Source of the DNA: Desmospora activa DSM 45169
Lineage (GTDB): Bacteria; Bacillota; Bacilli; Thermoactinomycetales; DSM-45169
Assembly: GCF_003046315.1 (NCBI RefSeq)
Contig: NZ_PZZP01000004.1
Span: 1-58,794 of the forward strand
DNA length: 58,794 bases
Direction: 5' to 3'
In this document: in pieces, positions 7,001 to 16,757 of the stretch
How the letters are laid out: each line of letters opens with the position of its first letter
How positions within the stretch are numbered: the stretch's first letter is position 1
Made by a program: the position numbers and the translations under genes
The notes under the pieces: model-generated
What the model saw: the letters and a program-made list of their open reading frames with translations, nothing else
Databases searched by the model: none
Told to the model about the DNA's origin: nothing

Positions 7001-8326
7001 TCAAATACTTCCCAAGAATACAAAGCGAGCAATGAAGATAATAGCCAACACATACAAAATCGGATGAACGTTTTTTGCTTTGCCGGCAAATATTTTGGCC
7101 AATGGATACAGAATGAAACCGATCGCGATTCCCGTTGCAATGCTAAAGGCCAGCGGCATCATCAAAAAGGTGAGAAACGATGGTACAGCCTCTGATAGGT
7201 CGCCCCACTCAATCTGTTTAAAGCTGGAGGCCATCAAAACACCGACAATGATGAGTGCAGGTGAGGTAATAGCTGCCACTGACGCAAATGTTTCCACCAA
7301 GGGGAAGAAAAAGATGGACAACAGGAAACATCCGGCAACGGTCACCGCCGTCATTCCCGTTCTTCCTCCCGAGGCTACTCCCGCGGTGGATTCAACATAT
7401 GATGTAACGGTGGATGTGCCCAAAGCAGCACCAGACATGGTTGCAATCGAATCTGCCGTCAGGGCGCGACCAGCGCGGGGCAATTTGTTCTCCTTCATGA
7501 GACCCGCTTGGTTGGCGACACCGACCAAGGTTCCCGCCGTATCAAACATATCGACAAAAATAAAGGCAAAGATAATGGCAAAAAAGCCGAGTTCCAGTGC
7601 CCCCATAATATCCATCTGCATCAACGTGGGTGTGACACTGGGCGGGGCGGAAAAGATTTGAGATGGAACGCCGACGACTCCAAAGGCCATTCCGACGAGA
7701 GCCGTACCGATCATGCCGAAAAAGACGGCTCCTTTTACACCACGGATCATCAACAACACGGTTAAAACCAGGCCGAACAACGTCAGTAGCGGTCCTGGTT
7801 GCATCAGGTTTTCGTTGAGGGCGACCGTAGTCGCTTCACTCGGTACGATCAATTCTGCGTTCTTCAGTCCGATAAAGGCGATAAACAAACCAATCCCCGC
7901 TGTGACCGCATGCTTTAATCCAGTGGGGATAGCATTGATAATCATTTCCCGCAGCTTAGTCACTGTCAGGATGAGAAAGACTACACCCGAGACAAAGACC
8001 GCGCCTAAAGCGGTCTGCCACGGCACTCCCATCCCTAACACAACCGTATAAGTAAAATAAGCATTCAATCCCATTCCCGGTGCCAGGGCAATCGGATAAT
8101 TGGCCAGCACTCCCATCAGGAGGGTGCCGATGGCAGCAGCCACTGCAGTGGCCACAAAGACGGCACCAAAGTCCATCCCCGCTTCGTTCCCCAAAAGGAA
8201 GGGGTTAACCAGCAAAATATAAGCCATGGTTAAAAACGTAGTCGCACCGGCCAATATTTCCGTCCGTAAATTGGTCCCGTGTTCATTGAAACGAAAGTAT
8301 CGGGCCAATATCGATGATCGTTCCAT
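7001..8326 (-). CDS. pbuG: NCS2-type guanine/hypoxanthine permease
   Basis: A 441-residue permease of the AzgA/PbuG branch of the NCS2 family: about 12-14 hydrophobic segments, N-terminal RYFRFNEHGTNLRTEILAG, the family motif NPFLLGNEAGMDFGAVFVAT, and the repeat APGMGLNAYFTY. It imports hypoxanthine and guanine by proton symport. It directly follows guaA and overlaps its end in an upstream-open frame, so translation is probably coupled. I chose the ATG at 8326 with AAAGGAAGAAG before it, although ATG 8344 and GTG 8353 are in frame. Transcription from the guaA guanine riboswitch makes salvage uptake and GMP synthesis fall together when guanine is plentiful. Confidence 0.88.
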   Translation of the reverse strand: MERSSILARYFRFNEHGTNLRTEILAGATTFLTMAYILLVNPFLLGNEAGMDFGAVFVATAVAAAIGTLLMGVLANYPIALAPGMGLNAYFTYTVVLGMGVPWQTALGAVFVSGVVFLILTVTKLREMIINAIPTGLKHAVTAGIGLFIAFIGLKNAELIVPSEATTVALNENLMQPGPLLTLFGLVLTVLLMIRGVKGAVFFGMIGTALVGMAFGVVGVPSQIFSAPPSVTPTLMQMDIMGALELGFFAIIFAFIFVDMFDTAGTLVGVANQAGLMKENKLPRAGRALTADSIATMSGAALGTSTVTSYVESTAGVASGGRTGMTAVTVAGCFLLSIFFFPLVETFASVAAITSPALIIVGVLMASSFKQIEWGDLSEAVPSFLTFLMMPLAFSIATGIAIGFILYPLAKIFAGKAKNVHPILYVLAIIFIARFVFLGSI

Positions 8327-8343
8327 CTGCTTCTTCCTTTCCA

Positions 8344-9885
8344 TTACTCCCACTCAATTGTGGCAGGTGGCTTGGAAGTGATATCGTATACGACCCGATT
8401 CACTCCATCCACTTCATTGATGATACGGTTTGATATTTTCTCCAAAACATCAAACGGAATACGGGCCCAATCAGCGGTCATACCGTCGATGGACGTAACC
8501 GCCCGGATTCCGACCGTATAGGCATAGGTACGGGCATCTCCCATTACACCCACACTTTTGAAATCGGGTAGAGCGGTAAAGTATTGCCAAATCTCACGAT
8601 CCAGCCCCGCCAGCGCGATCTCTTCCCGCAGGATGGCGTCAGACTCCCGCACCATCGCCAACTTTTCTTCCGTCACTTCACCGATGACGCGAATGCCGAG
8701 CCCCGGTCCGGGAAAAGGCTGGCGCCAAACGATTTCCTGCGGCAATCCCAACTCTTCCCCCACTTTGCGCACCTCATCTTTAAACAAGGTGTTGACCGGT
8801 TCCACCAGATCCATCTGCATATCTTCCGGCAGGCCGCCTACATTGTGGTGGGATTTAATCGTCTGTGCCGTTTCCGTTCCCGATTCGATAATATCGGTAT
8901 AGAGTGTCCCTTGGCCCAGGAATTGATGATGGCCCAGTTTTTCCGCCTCTTCTTCAAACACACGGATAAATTCGTTGCCGATGATCTTTCGCTTCTGTTC
9001 TGGATCGATGACACCCTTCAATTTCGAGAGAAAGCGTTGTTGGGCATCCACTTTCACCACATTCATGTGAAAATGGTCGGAGAAGGTACGCATCACACTG
9101 TCCGCTTCCCCTTTGCGCAATAAGCCGTGATCGACAAACACACAGGTAAGCTGGTCCCCGATCGCCCGGTGGATCAATGCCGCTACCACCGAGGAGTCGA
9201 CTCCGCCGGAGAGTGCACACAGCACGCGTTGATCACCGATGCTTCGCTTTAATTCGACCACGGTGTCATCGATAAAGCTCTCCATGCTCCAATTGCCTCC
9301 ACAGCCGCAAACATTGTAGAGAAAACGGCGGATCATCCCATTTCCTTCGGCTGTATGTCGCACTTCCGGGTGGAATTGAACCGCATACACTTTTTTCTCC
9401 GGGTTGCTCATAGCGGCAACCGGTGCAGAAGTGGTTTTTCCATCCACTTGGAAGCCCGCAGGTGGAGCAACGACTACATCGCTATGGCTCATCCAGACCG
9501 ACTGTGTTCGTGTGAGTCCGGCAAACAGCGGCGAATCCGAAGTGAACTCCACCTCCGCTTTCCCGTACTCCCGTTTGCCTGCCCGTTCCACTTCCGCTCC
9601 ATAATGAGCGGAGATCAGCTGCATCCCGTAACAGATACCCAGAATGGGAATCCCTAAGTCAAAGATGGCGGGATCGCATTTTGGAGAATCCTCACCGTAG
9701 ACGCTAGCCGGACCGCCGGAGAATACGATTCCTGTGGGCGCCATCTCTTTTAGCTTGTCCGCCGATACATGATGGGGAACCAATTCGCTAAACACCCCTA
9801 AGTCGCGAATACGACGGGCAATCAGCTGATTGTATTGCCCCCCGAAATCCAATACGACCACACGCTCATCCATTGATTGTTCCAT
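8344..9885 (-). CDS. guaA: GMP synthase (glutamine-hydrolysing)
   Basis: A 513-residue GuaA that aminates XMP to GMP using glutamine and ATP, the last step of guanine nucleotide synthesis. Residues 1-190 are the class I glutamine amidotransferase (nucleophile Cys in GICYGMQL, then HPEVRHT). Residues about 200-395 are the ATP pyrophosphatase with P-loop [11 protein letters not shown]. The C-terminal dimerisation domain ends TIEWE as usual. The start at 9885 follows GGGGA; a second ATG four codons in is the alternative. The 5' leader holds a guanine riboswitch and terminator. It is cotranscribed with pbuG. Confidence 0.96.
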   Translation of the reverse strand: MEQSMDERVVVLDFGGQYNQLIARRIRDLGVFSELVPHHVSADKLKEMAPTGIVFSGGPASVYGEDSPKCDPAIFDLGIPILGICYGMQLISAHYGAEVERAGKREYGKAEVEFTSDSPLFAGLTRTQSVWMSHSDVVVAPPAGFQVDGKTTSAPVAAMSNPEKKVYAVQFHPEVRHTAEGNGMIRRFLYNVCGCGGNWSMESFIDDTVVELKRSIGDQRVLCALSGGVDSSVVAALIHRAIGDQLTCVFVDHGLLRKGEADSVMRTFSDHFHMNVVKVDAQQRFLSKLKGVIDPEQKRKIIGNEFIRVFEEEAEKLGHHQFLGQGTLYTDIIESGTETAQTIKSHHNVGGLPEDMQMDLVEPVNTLFKDEVRKVGEELGLPQEIVWRQPFPGPGLGIRVIGEVTEEKLAMVRESDAILREEIALAGLDREIWQYFTALPDFKSVGVMGDARTYAYTVGIRAVTSIDGMTADWARIPFDVLEKISNRIINEVDGVNRVVYDITSKPPATIEWE

Positions 9886-9914
9886 CCATTTTCCCCACTT
9901 TCATTCAGAAATAT

Positions 9915-10082
9915 GAAAAAGACCGGCACCCTTGCACCGCCCTACCGGCAATACAAGGCTCCGGCCTCCCGTTCTTCGTCCTCAATCGCAAAAGAAGGGA
10001 CCGGCGACTTCTATGCTCGTAGTCCGGCCATTTACGGTGGCTGGGTAGAAACGTTCAGGCCATATTCCTGAATATATACGAG
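9915..10082 (-). promoter_or_regulatory. Guanine riboswitch with terminator, guaA leader
   Basis: The aptamer (10016-10082, minus) has P1 CTCGTA/TACGAG closing the three-way junction and the purine-class conserved blocks GAATATGGCC, GTTTCTACC, CCGTAAATGG and GGACTACGA. The base reading the ligand, in GACTAC, is C, which predicts guanine or hypoxanthine rather than adenine. Downstream, a terminator is formed by GGCCGGAGCCTTG pairing with CAAGGGTGCCGGTC followed by TTTTT (to about 9915). A GCCGGTCCC segment just after the aptamer can compete in pairing as the antiterminator. Guanine binding would therefore stop transcription before guaA. Confidence 0.93.
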
Positions 10083-10127
10083 ACAGATCTACCGCTTATC
10101 GGTTAGTCCATTTGTCTCAACGCGATA

Positions 10128-10157
10128 ATCATACCAGCCGCATCCTCGCCTGGTCAA
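10128..10157 (-). promoter_or_regulatory. Promoter of the guaA-pbuG operon
   Basis: Minus strand: -35 TTGACC (10152-10157), 18-bp spacer, -10 TATGAT (10128-10133). It lies about 45 bp upstream of the riboswitch aptamer. Confidence 0.65.
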
Positions 10158-10257
10158 GCGGCACCGGTTCCCTTCCGTTTATTGTCAATCAAATTGACAG
10201 TAAACTAGACGCCCTCCTGCCCAAGAATCCCATACCCTACAAATGTGTGGTGGAATC

Positions 10258-12483
10258 TCAAGGTCGAAATTGGTTCATCACCCGTTTCCACAACGTTCGC
10301 GTACGCTCACCCAGTTCCATTTTCCCTTTGCCATAGCGCGTCTCCTCATACGTGTGTGTCAGTTCTCGCAATTCCGCGGACGGCTGGCTCGGCCACTCCC
10401 GCTCCAACACATACTCCCGTAACGTTTGATCCGGCCGTCGCGGACCTTGATACCACGACAACCATTGCAACAAGGAACCGTAAGCACGAAGCAAAGAACC
10501 AGTGGTTGATGGTTGACGACTAAGCCACCACCACGCCAGCCGATGGCGCCATAACCAGAATAGCAGACCGATCACCGCCAAAGAGAGGCCAATCCCCCAT
10601 ACCCACGGCCGCCACCAAGTTGTGACGGTTTGCTCGCTCGTCACATCCTCCCCCGCTTGTGCCGGGTCCTGATTTAACTCCTGTTGGCGCGGATCGGGTC
10701 CACCCGCCGCAGGATCATTCTCCTCTTCTTCCGTTTCCGCTTCATCATCGGTGTCGGCTTGTTCCACCTCTAACGGTGTCGGATTGGAAAATCCCGGGGT
10801 CGGTTCAAACGGAATCCATCCAAACCCTTCAAAATAAACCTCTACCCAGGAATGGGCGTTGCTGTTTTTGACTTCAACTTGGTATAGTTCATCCGCTTGG
10901 TGGTTCTCCAATTGTTTCTCGTCCGTTACCGGCACTGCATCTCCCGGTGTAAATCCCTTTACCCACCGGGCCGGAATCCCAACACTGCGCAACATTACCA
11001 CCATCGAGGTAGAAAAATGGTCACAGTATCCCTGCTTGGACTCAAACAAAAACTGATCGACAAAGTCATCTTCTCTCCCTGGAAGCGGCACATCCTCCAA
11101 CTCATAGGTGTATCCTCCCCCTTGGCGCAAATAACTTTCAATCGCTTTGGCCTGGTCATACGGGTTATCTTCTTCTGCCGTTACGTCTTGCGCTAACTGC
11201 CGCACCCGCCCCGGCAGAGAAGCAGGAAGCTGGAGATAGGTGTCTGCGATTTCACGAGAACCGTAGTCACGCGCCTTTCGCAATTGATCCTCGTCAATGC
11301 GTGGAATTTCGCTTACCAAGCTGTATTCCCTTAACCGCATACGGCCTTCCGCGACAAACCCGCCGTGATGCGGCTGTTGCTGTATCGTTTCCTCGTACCG
11401 CAAAGTGACTGTTTTTAATTCTCCAGACGTAAACAGCACCGGATTGTTTAGCTGGGTAAGACGCACCCGATTCCGATCTGTCGGTATGTCTTGAAACAGC
11501 TGGGCATCGATATCCTTTGAATCAGTCTGGGGAATCTCCTCTTGTGGCCTAAATTCCAGCTGTTTCTCCGGCTGTAAGGTGTTTTGCCACCCTTTGCCCG
11601 TATAAAGATCACGTGATTCTCCCCGCCAATAATACGGCGTTTCCACCAAAGCCTCTATGGCTGTTTCCTCATTCATCTGTAGAGAGCCGCCCAAATAACT
11701 GTCATCCCGGCTGTAACCGATCTGGCGGATACCCACCCCGCCGCCAGCTCGGTCATCACCGCTCGGAATCCAAGCGAGAGGATTGGGCCAACCGGCCGCC
11801 GGCTTCGGAGCAGCCCAGCCCACGACGGCTGCTACCAGGATCAGTACCGCGGTCATGGTGGCCCAACCGCGGGCAGCGGGAGGCTCTCCCACCGACTGCT
11901 CCCGCAATCGGGCGAGACGAAGCCACGCCAAGGCGATAAAACCGTAGACAAAGACGCGCAAAATGGCACCGCTGGCGTCATACGAAGTAAAGCTGTCCAA
12001 CGTGGACAACACCACGACCGCCCCGATTATAAACGGAAAAACGCGACCACTCTCAAAAGACCACAGCCGGAATAGCACCGCCAACGCCCACAACGCAAGC
12101 AAAAATAAAAAGGTATGAAAGGAAGCGGGCCCCATCCATCCTTCTCTCCCCCACCACATGCTCCATCCCGTTATAAACTGGTTGCTCCACTGTGCTAGCC
12201 AAAGGGGGTCAAAAAAGGAATAGTGCAAAGCAAAATGGGCCCGATGTAACAGAATCACAACCAGGAGCACACACAGAGAAAAACGTAACCACCCCTGATG
12301 TACCACTCGCTGCGCGATGAGAAAGAGTAGAAAAGCCCACAAAAATATATCCACCCGTTCCATGCTACTGATCTGAGCGAGAGGGAGTAGACATTCCCAG
12401 GCCAACAAGAGCGCTAGCAGCGTCAGACCCCATTTTTGCCCTTGTGACGGTTGCTCATTTTCCTGTTGCGGCATCCATGCCAT
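10258..12483 (-). CDS. TgpA-type membrane transglutaminase-like protein
   Basis: A 741-residue membrane protein. About six N-terminal helices (DUF3488-type) are followed by an extracytoplasmic transglutaminase core with catalytic Cys in KQGYCDHFSTSM (about residue 486) and His in NSNAHSWVEVYFEG (about 543). The usual Asp position is in WIPFEPTPGF, where Glu stands. An acidic linker, another transmembrane helix and a C-terminal DUF4129-like cytoplasmic segment follow. The ATG at 12483 has AGGGGAGGGG 6 nt upstream, and the gene start overlaps the end of the DUF58 gene by 29 bp. Last gene of the MoxR-DUF58-transglutaminase operon, an arrangement known in many bacteria; its substrate is unknown. 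Confidence 0.85.
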   Translation of the reverse strand: MAWMPQQENEQPSQGQKWGLTLLALLLAWECLLPLAQISSMERVDIFLWAFLLFLIAQRVVHQGWLRFSLCVLLVVILLHRAHFALHYSFFDPLWLAQWSNQFITGWSMWWGREGWMGPASFHTFLFLLALWALAVLFRLWSFESGRVFPFIIGAVVVLSTLDSFTSYDASGAILRVFVYGFIALAWLRLARLREQSVGEPPAARGWATMTAVLILVAAVVGWAAPKPAAGWPNPLAWIPSGDDRAGGGVGIRQIGYSRDDSYLGGSLQMNEETAIEALVETPYYWRGESRDLYTGKGWQNTLQPEKQLEFRPQEEIPQTDSKDIDAQLFQDIPTDRNRVRLTQLNNPVLFTSGELKTVTLRYEETIQQQPHHGGFVAEGRMRLREYSLVSEIPRIDEDQLRKARDYGSREIADTYLQLPASLPGRVRQLAQDVTAEEDNPYDQAKAIESYLRQGGGYTYELEDVPLPGREDDFVDQFLFESKQGYCDHFSTSMVVMLRSVGIPARWVKGFTPGDAVPVTDEKQLENHQADELYQVEVKNSNAHSWVEVYFEGFGWIPFEPTPGFSNPTPLEVEQADTDDEAETEEEENDPAAGGPDPRQQELNQDPAQAGEDVTSEQTVTTWWRPWVWGIGLSLAVIGLLFWLWRHRLAWWWLSRQPSTTGSLLRAYGSLLQWLSWYQGPRRPDQTLREYVLEREWPSQPSAELRELTHTYEETRYGKGKMELGERTRTLWKRVMNQFRP

Positions 12484-13681
12484 GGAAGTCCCCTCCCCTA
12501 AAAATTTGGTCAAAATCATCATGGGTAACGGAAACACATCGAACGCCCCATCGTCGCAATTGGGCATAACAAGCGGTTTCCACCGCTGTCGGGGGCTCGC
12601 CATTGCTTACCCAACAACACTCCACTCTGATCCCAACGTGGGAGAGATACATGATCGCTTGCTGTAACTCTTCTTCCAACTGGGTGGTGATCACCACCAC
12701 CGTCATGCCCCGCGACAGGTAGGGAGTTTGTTGTGCTATCGGTTCCTTTAACGGACGGTCGCCATCCTTTTTTACTTCTGCCAAATGCTCACATAGGCGC
12801 AGCAGATGTTCCTGCCCCCGCCCAAGCGGAAACTGGCCCGGGAGTTGTCCAGTGGTAAGCAAACCGGCACTAAAACGCCGCTCCAATGCATGATGGATCA
12901 ACGATGCCGTTAGGCTGACAGCCCGCTCAAACGAAACGGAGGCCGTTGTTTGACCGTCTCCCTTCCAACAATCCAACACAAACAGAAAATCATTGGTGAT
13001 GCGCTGTTCAAACTCCTTCACCTTTAACCCTCGGCCACGGGCAGACGCCTTCCAATGAATACGGCTGAGACGATCACGGTTGCTGTAATCGCGCACCCCC
13101 ACCACCGCTGCGACATCTTCTGCGATGTGGAGGGTTGACAGGGATTGGCCGGTATTGCGCTCATTGACGGTGGACCAGGATCGAATCGGCCGGATACGCG
13201 GATAAACCAACACTTCCTTAGTCTCTGGAAGCGTAATCCGCTTTTCTACAAATCCAAACAGATCCCCTGATGAAACCTCCACCTCGCCAAAATGATGACG
13301 CCCGCGCGGCAAACGCACACTGTACGATTCAAATAACCCCTGCCGCTTCCAACCGGGAAAATCAACATGCCGATCTTGATCCAAATACACGGTCCCACCC
13401 CCGTGATGTCGCACCAGTAACCAGGAGAGGGGAAACGGGCGTTGCAACCGGTAAAAAACCTGAATGCGCAAACGTTCCCCCTGGGTGATACGATCAGTGG
13501 AAAAATGACGGATGATCTCGATCCCGGAAAGGCTGAAAAGGCGGACTAAAGCAGCATACACCAACATCACCAGCAAGACGTAAAAGAGGAACCAAGGCAC
13601 ATGCCCCCCCTGAAAACGGGCAAATGCATAAGCGGAGGCCGTCAACAGGATTAGCACGGGGACTCCTTGGAATCGTTTCAA
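12455..13681 (-). CDS. DUF58 protein (vWA-like, MoxR partner)
   Basis: A 408-residue protein with two N-terminal transmembrane helices, a beta-rich middle, and the DUF58 signature VRDYSNRDRLSRIHWKASAR, followed by a vWA-like domain (FLFVLDCW). The TTG start is preceded by AAGGGTGAT, which overlaps the moxR stop, so the two genes are probably coupled. DUF58 proteins occur with MoxR AAA+ ATPases and are thought to act with them in assembling or activating membrane or secreted complexes. Confidence 0.85.
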   Translation of the reverse strand: MKRFQGVPVLILLTASAYAFARFQGGHVPWFLFYVLLVMLVYAALVRLFSLSGIEIIRHFSTDRITQGERLRIQVFYRLQRPFPLSWLLVRHHGGGTVYLDQDRHVDFPGWKRQGLFESYSVRLPRGRHHFGEVEVSSGDLFGFVEKRITLPETKEVLVYPRIRPIRSWSTVNERNTGQSLSTLHIAEDVAAVVGVRDYSNRDRLSRIHWKASARGRGLKVKEFEQRITNDFLFVLDCWKGDGQTTASVSFERAVSLTASLIHHALERRFSAGLLTTGQLPGQFPLGRGQEHLLRLCEHLAEVKKDGDRPLKEPIAQQTPYLSRGMTVVVITTQLEEELQQAIMYLSHVGIRVECCWVSNGEPPTAVETACYAQLRRWGVRCVSVTHDDFDQIFRGGDFHGMDAATGK

Positions 13682-13688
13682 ACCGCGA

Positions 13689-14672
13689 TCACCCTTTTCT
13701 TTCCTGAGGCAGGACCGGAACCCGTACCCGACTCAAGATTTGTTTTAACAAGCCTTCCACATGGGTACCCCTTAGGCGCGCTTCGGAGTTAAGAATGATT
13801 CGGTGGGCCAGTGTGAGGGGAACCAATTTTTTTACATCGTCGGGAATCACATAGGAACGTCCCTGAACAAACGCCCAGGCCTGTGCGGTCCGGAATAGAG
13901 CGATGGAACCGCGGGGACTAGCTCCCAGATAAACGGCATCCGGTGTACGGGTCGCTTGCACCACTTCTACGATGTAATCGATGATGGATGCATCCACATG
14001 CACCTTGCGCACTTCTTCTTGCAAGTGCAGCAGCTCCCGTCGCGAGATTACTTCACATACGTCCTCGATGGGATGATGATGCTGGATGCGGGTCAGCACT
14101 TCTGCTTCCTGCGCCGCATCGGGATATCCCAGTCGCAGCTTTAACAAAAACCGATCCAGCTGCGCTTCCGGCAGGGGAAAGGTTCCTTCGTATTCAATCG
14201 GATTTTGCGTTGCCATCACAAAAAAGGGCTGCTCTAACTCATAGGTATCTCCGTCAACCGTGACACATCCCTCCTCCAACGCTTCCAGCAGGGCGGCCTG
14301 GGTTTTAGGAGAAGTCCGGTTGATCTCATCTGCCAACACCACATGAGACATAACCGGCCCCGGACGAAATTCAAATTGAAGTGTTTTTTGATTGTATACA
14401 GAAAAGCCAGTTACATCCGATGGTAAAAGATCGGGTGTAAACTGAATTCTGCGAAAATCGCACCCCATCGATTTGGCCAGCGCTTTTACCAACATTGTTT
14501 TGCCCACTCCGGGCACATCTTCCAACAATACATGTCCGCGGCACAACAACGCCACCAGGCACAGCTGAATTGTCTCCCGTTTTCCGATGATTACACGTTC
14601 CACTTGTTCGATCACTTCAGCGATTTGCGGCTGCAGGCGGTCAAGCGACTGGGTGGAATAAATCGATTTCAA
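13689..14672 (-). CDS. MoxR-family AAA+ ATPase
   Basis: A 327-residue ATPase with Walker A DVPGVGKTMLV near residue 56, Walker B LADEINRTSPKTQAALLEALEE, sensor 1 MATQNPIEYEGTFPLPEAQLDRF, and a C-terminal lid domain with GASPRGSIAL. This pattern is diagnostic of MoxR ATPases, proposed chaperones acting with vWA/DUF58 proteins. The TTG start has GGAGG 9 nt upstream. First gene of the three-gene operon. A TTGACA at 14761-14766 upstream has no well-spaced -10, so I do not call a promoter. Confidence 0.9.
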   Translation of the reverse strand: MKSIYSTQSLDRLQPQIAEVIEQVERVIIGKRETIQLCLVALLCRGHVLLEDVPGVGKTMLVKALAKSMGCDFRRIQFTPDLLPSDVTGFSVYNQKTLQFEFRPGPVMSHVVLADEINRTSPKTQAALLEALEEGCVTVDGDTYELEQPFFVMATQNPIEYEGTFPLPEAQLDRFLLKLRLGYPDAAQEAEVLTRIQHHHPIEDVCEVISRRELLHLQEEVRKVHVDASIIDYIVEVVQATRTPDAVYLGASPRGSIALFRTAQAWAFVQGRSYVIPDDVKKLVPLTLAHRIILNSEARLRGTHVEGLLKQILSRVRVPVLPQERKG

Positions 14673-14786
14673 ATCCTAGACCTCCGATCGTATGTGTCTA
14701 AAGATGTACATTACCTGTTACCCTTTTTTCTATTATTCTATTTGACTATGCAGATTTCCCTGTCAAAAAAAACACCCCCAATATAG

Positions 14787-15170
14787 GGAGAGACAGATTG
14801 ATCAACTGTAATAAAGGGAAGAGGGGAACGATTTACGGTGAGTGCCCTTTGCACTAAAGCACAAGTCTCGTCTCGGTCACTCCGTTCCCGGGTCTCGCTT
14901 TGACCGACTACCCAGCGAAGTCTCCGTAGTTCCCAACCGTTCAGGAGAAGTCCTCGACCGATTTGTATCCGTCAGCTAAACACAATCACGTTAGCGGCCA
15001 CACATGCCTTTCCTTTGGCCCGCTGGTTGGGGACGGAGGAGAGCGGACAGCCCTACATTGTTGCAAGGGAAAGAGGCGCGAAGACGGAAATCGGGACCCG
15101 GACCCACTTTGTCAATAACCTCCGCCTCCTATATAGTGGGATACAATTACGAAGTGTTGTCACAAAACTT
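14787..15170. other. Gene-free stretch of unusual composition
   Basis: Unlike the AT-rich intergenic DNA elsewhere, this region is GC-balanced and has no coding frame I believe. It holds several inverted segments, for example CGGTCA/TGACCG around 14873-14909 and GCTAA/TTAGC around 14976-14996. On plus there is a promoter-like pair TTGTCA (15109-15114), 17 bp, TATAGT (15132-15137), which would read into the dehydrogenase gene antisense. On minus, AGGAGG (15126-15131) precedes a 20-codon open frame starting TTG at 15114. It could be a structured RNA or decayed repeat; I cannot name it. Confidence 0.35.
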
Positions 15171-16475
15171 TCAAACTGTCGGTACCTCTCCCACGAGATT
15201 AACCCGATTGAGAAAGGGAGTACCTAACCGTCGAACAATCAGATCCGGATGATTCAATTGAAGAATTCCTTTTGTATCAAAAATAAAAGGGGTTCGCATC
15301 AGTCGTGCCAACCGCGCTCCTTCCAGCTGGGCAAAGGGAGTATGATCCGTCAGGATGACGAGGCAATCCGCATCCTGTAACGCATCCTCTTCTCCCAACA
15401 ACGGGAGCGCCACCTTTTTCTCCGATACAAAGGGATCGTGTGCTACTACCTGCCAGCCTACCTCCTGGGATAAGATCTCCCATACCGCCAAGCCGGGACT
15501 TTCCCGCACATCATCCACATTTCCTTTGTACGCCAACCCGAACAACGCCACTTTAGGCGAGGCGATTCCTTTCATCGCCTCTTGTATCTGTTTTGTTACA
15601 TAGACAGGCATATCGCTGTTAATTTCCCGAGCGGTGCGGATCAAGCGGGACTCAACAGGAGCCTTTTCCGTGATAAAATAAGGATCGACAGCTAAACAAT
15701 GGCCACCCACACCGGGACCGGGTTGATGCAATCCCACCCGCGGATGATGATTCGCCAACCGAATCACTTCCCAAGCATCGATCCCCAATTGATCCGATAT
15801 TTGTACCAATTCATTTGATAAAGCGATATTGACATCCCGGTAGGTGTTTTCCATCAATTTGGTCATCTCGGCGGTAACGGCCTCCGTCTCTACTACATCC
15901 CCTTGAACCACTGTCCGATATACCTGGGCTGCCCGTCGCGTGGAGTCTACATCCACCCCACCTACAATACGATGATTATGTATCAGTTCATGTAAAATTC
16001 GCCCCGGAAGCACCCGCTCTGGGCAATGGGCTAGATACAGATCTTCACCGACTCTCCATCCCGCTTCAGTCAACATGGGAGTAATGCAATCATCCATCGT
16101 CCGCGGCGGAATTGTCGATTCCACAATCACCACATTGCCCGGCGCCAAAACCGGCAACAAACTGCGAATGGCCTCTTCCACATAGGTTAAGTCAGCCCGT
16201 TTGTCGGCATCGATCGGCGTCGGTACAGCGATGATAAAAACATCTGCCACTGCCGGTACCAACGCCGCCCGCAATCTTCCTAATTCTACCTGTCGCCGCA
16301 GTAGTTGTGGCAATCCCGGTTCCTCGATATGAACGTCACCTTCGTTGATGACGGCAATCACATCCGGATTCACATCTACTCCTAGCACATCCCAACCGCA
16401 ATCCGCAAAAACAGCAGCGGTGGGCAAGCCAATATAACCTAAGCCCACCACACAGCATCGTTGTTCCATTTCCAT
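15171..16475 (-). CDS. Nucleotide-sugar dehydrogenase (UDP-ManNAc/UDP-glucose type)
   Basis: A 434-residue NAD-dependent UDP-sugar 6-dehydrogenase. The N-terminal Rossmann motif is VVGLGYIGLPTAAVFA. ESTIPPRT and the hinge KLMENTYRDVNIALSNEL follow, and the active-site Cys is in GPGVGGHCLAVDPYFI, which resembles WecC-type UDP-N-acetylmannosamine dehydrogenases more than Ugd. The C-terminal domain has FGLAYKGNVDDVRESP. It oxidises the 6-OH of the sugar to a uronate for surface polysaccharide. I start at ATG 16475; GGGAGGG is 13 nt upstream, which is long, and ATG 16469 is an alternative. It is not linked to other polysaccharide genes here. Confidence 0.85.
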   Translation of the reverse strand: MEMEQRCCVVGLGYIGLPTAAVFADCGWDVLGVDVNPDVIAVINEGDVHIEEPGLPQLLRRQVELGRLRAALVPAVADVFIIAVPTPIDADKRADLTYVEEAIRSLLPVLAPGNVVIVESTIPPRTMDDCITPMLTEAGWRVGEDLYLAHCPERVLPGRILHELIHNHRIVGGVDVDSTRRAAQVYRTVVQGDVVETEAVTAEMTKLMENTYRDVNIALSNELVQISDQLGIDAWEVIRLANHHPRVGLHQPGPGVGGHCLAVDPYFITEKAPVESRLIRTAREINSDMPVYVTKQIQEAMKGIASPKVALFGLAYKGNVDDVRESPGLAVWEILSQEVGWQVVAHDPFVSEKKVALPLLGEEDALQDADCLVILTDHTPFAQLEGARLARLMRTPFIFDTKGILQLNHPDLIVRRLGTPFLNRVNLVGEVPTV

Positions 16476-16757
16476 AACGGCTACTATCCCTCCCAATGGG
16501 GATTCGACAAAATTCCCCCTGATCCGCCATCTTCTGAAGTAATATTCGCTATCAGACGAGATTTTCCTTTTTAGGAATGCGAGGTCTCGCTGGTTACTTG
16601 ATGAATCGAGAATCTCTACGAAAAAAACAATGATCACACGCGTTGACTTTTTATCATTTCGATCGTGGGAGTAGGGATATTTGAGCCTCCAAGCTAACAG
16701 ACCTGCTCCTGACCATTATCATTATAGTCCTGTATGGGCAACAATTGAGGTGACGAG

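Noticed and set aside
7080-8051. Long plus-strand frames opposite pbuG
   Set aside because: They run opposite a conserved permease gene and have no ribosome binding site or protein-like domain.
14741-14766. Promoter for the moxR operon (TTGACA with TAGAAT)
   Set aside because: The -35 hexamer is perfect but the spacing to TAGAAT is 20 bp, and no better -10 is present at 16-18 bp; not strong enough to call.
14940-15000. ATCCGTCAGCTAA resembling the 3' part of the ydaO-yuaA c-di-AMP riboswitch
   Set aside because: The other conserved blocks (GGGGTGAA and the matching P1 5' arm) are absent, and no plus-strand gene follows. A short match alone is likely chance.
15004-15252. 82-codon plus-strand frame overlapping the sugar dehydrogenase end
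   Set aside because: No ribosome binding site and it runs antisense into a clear gene.
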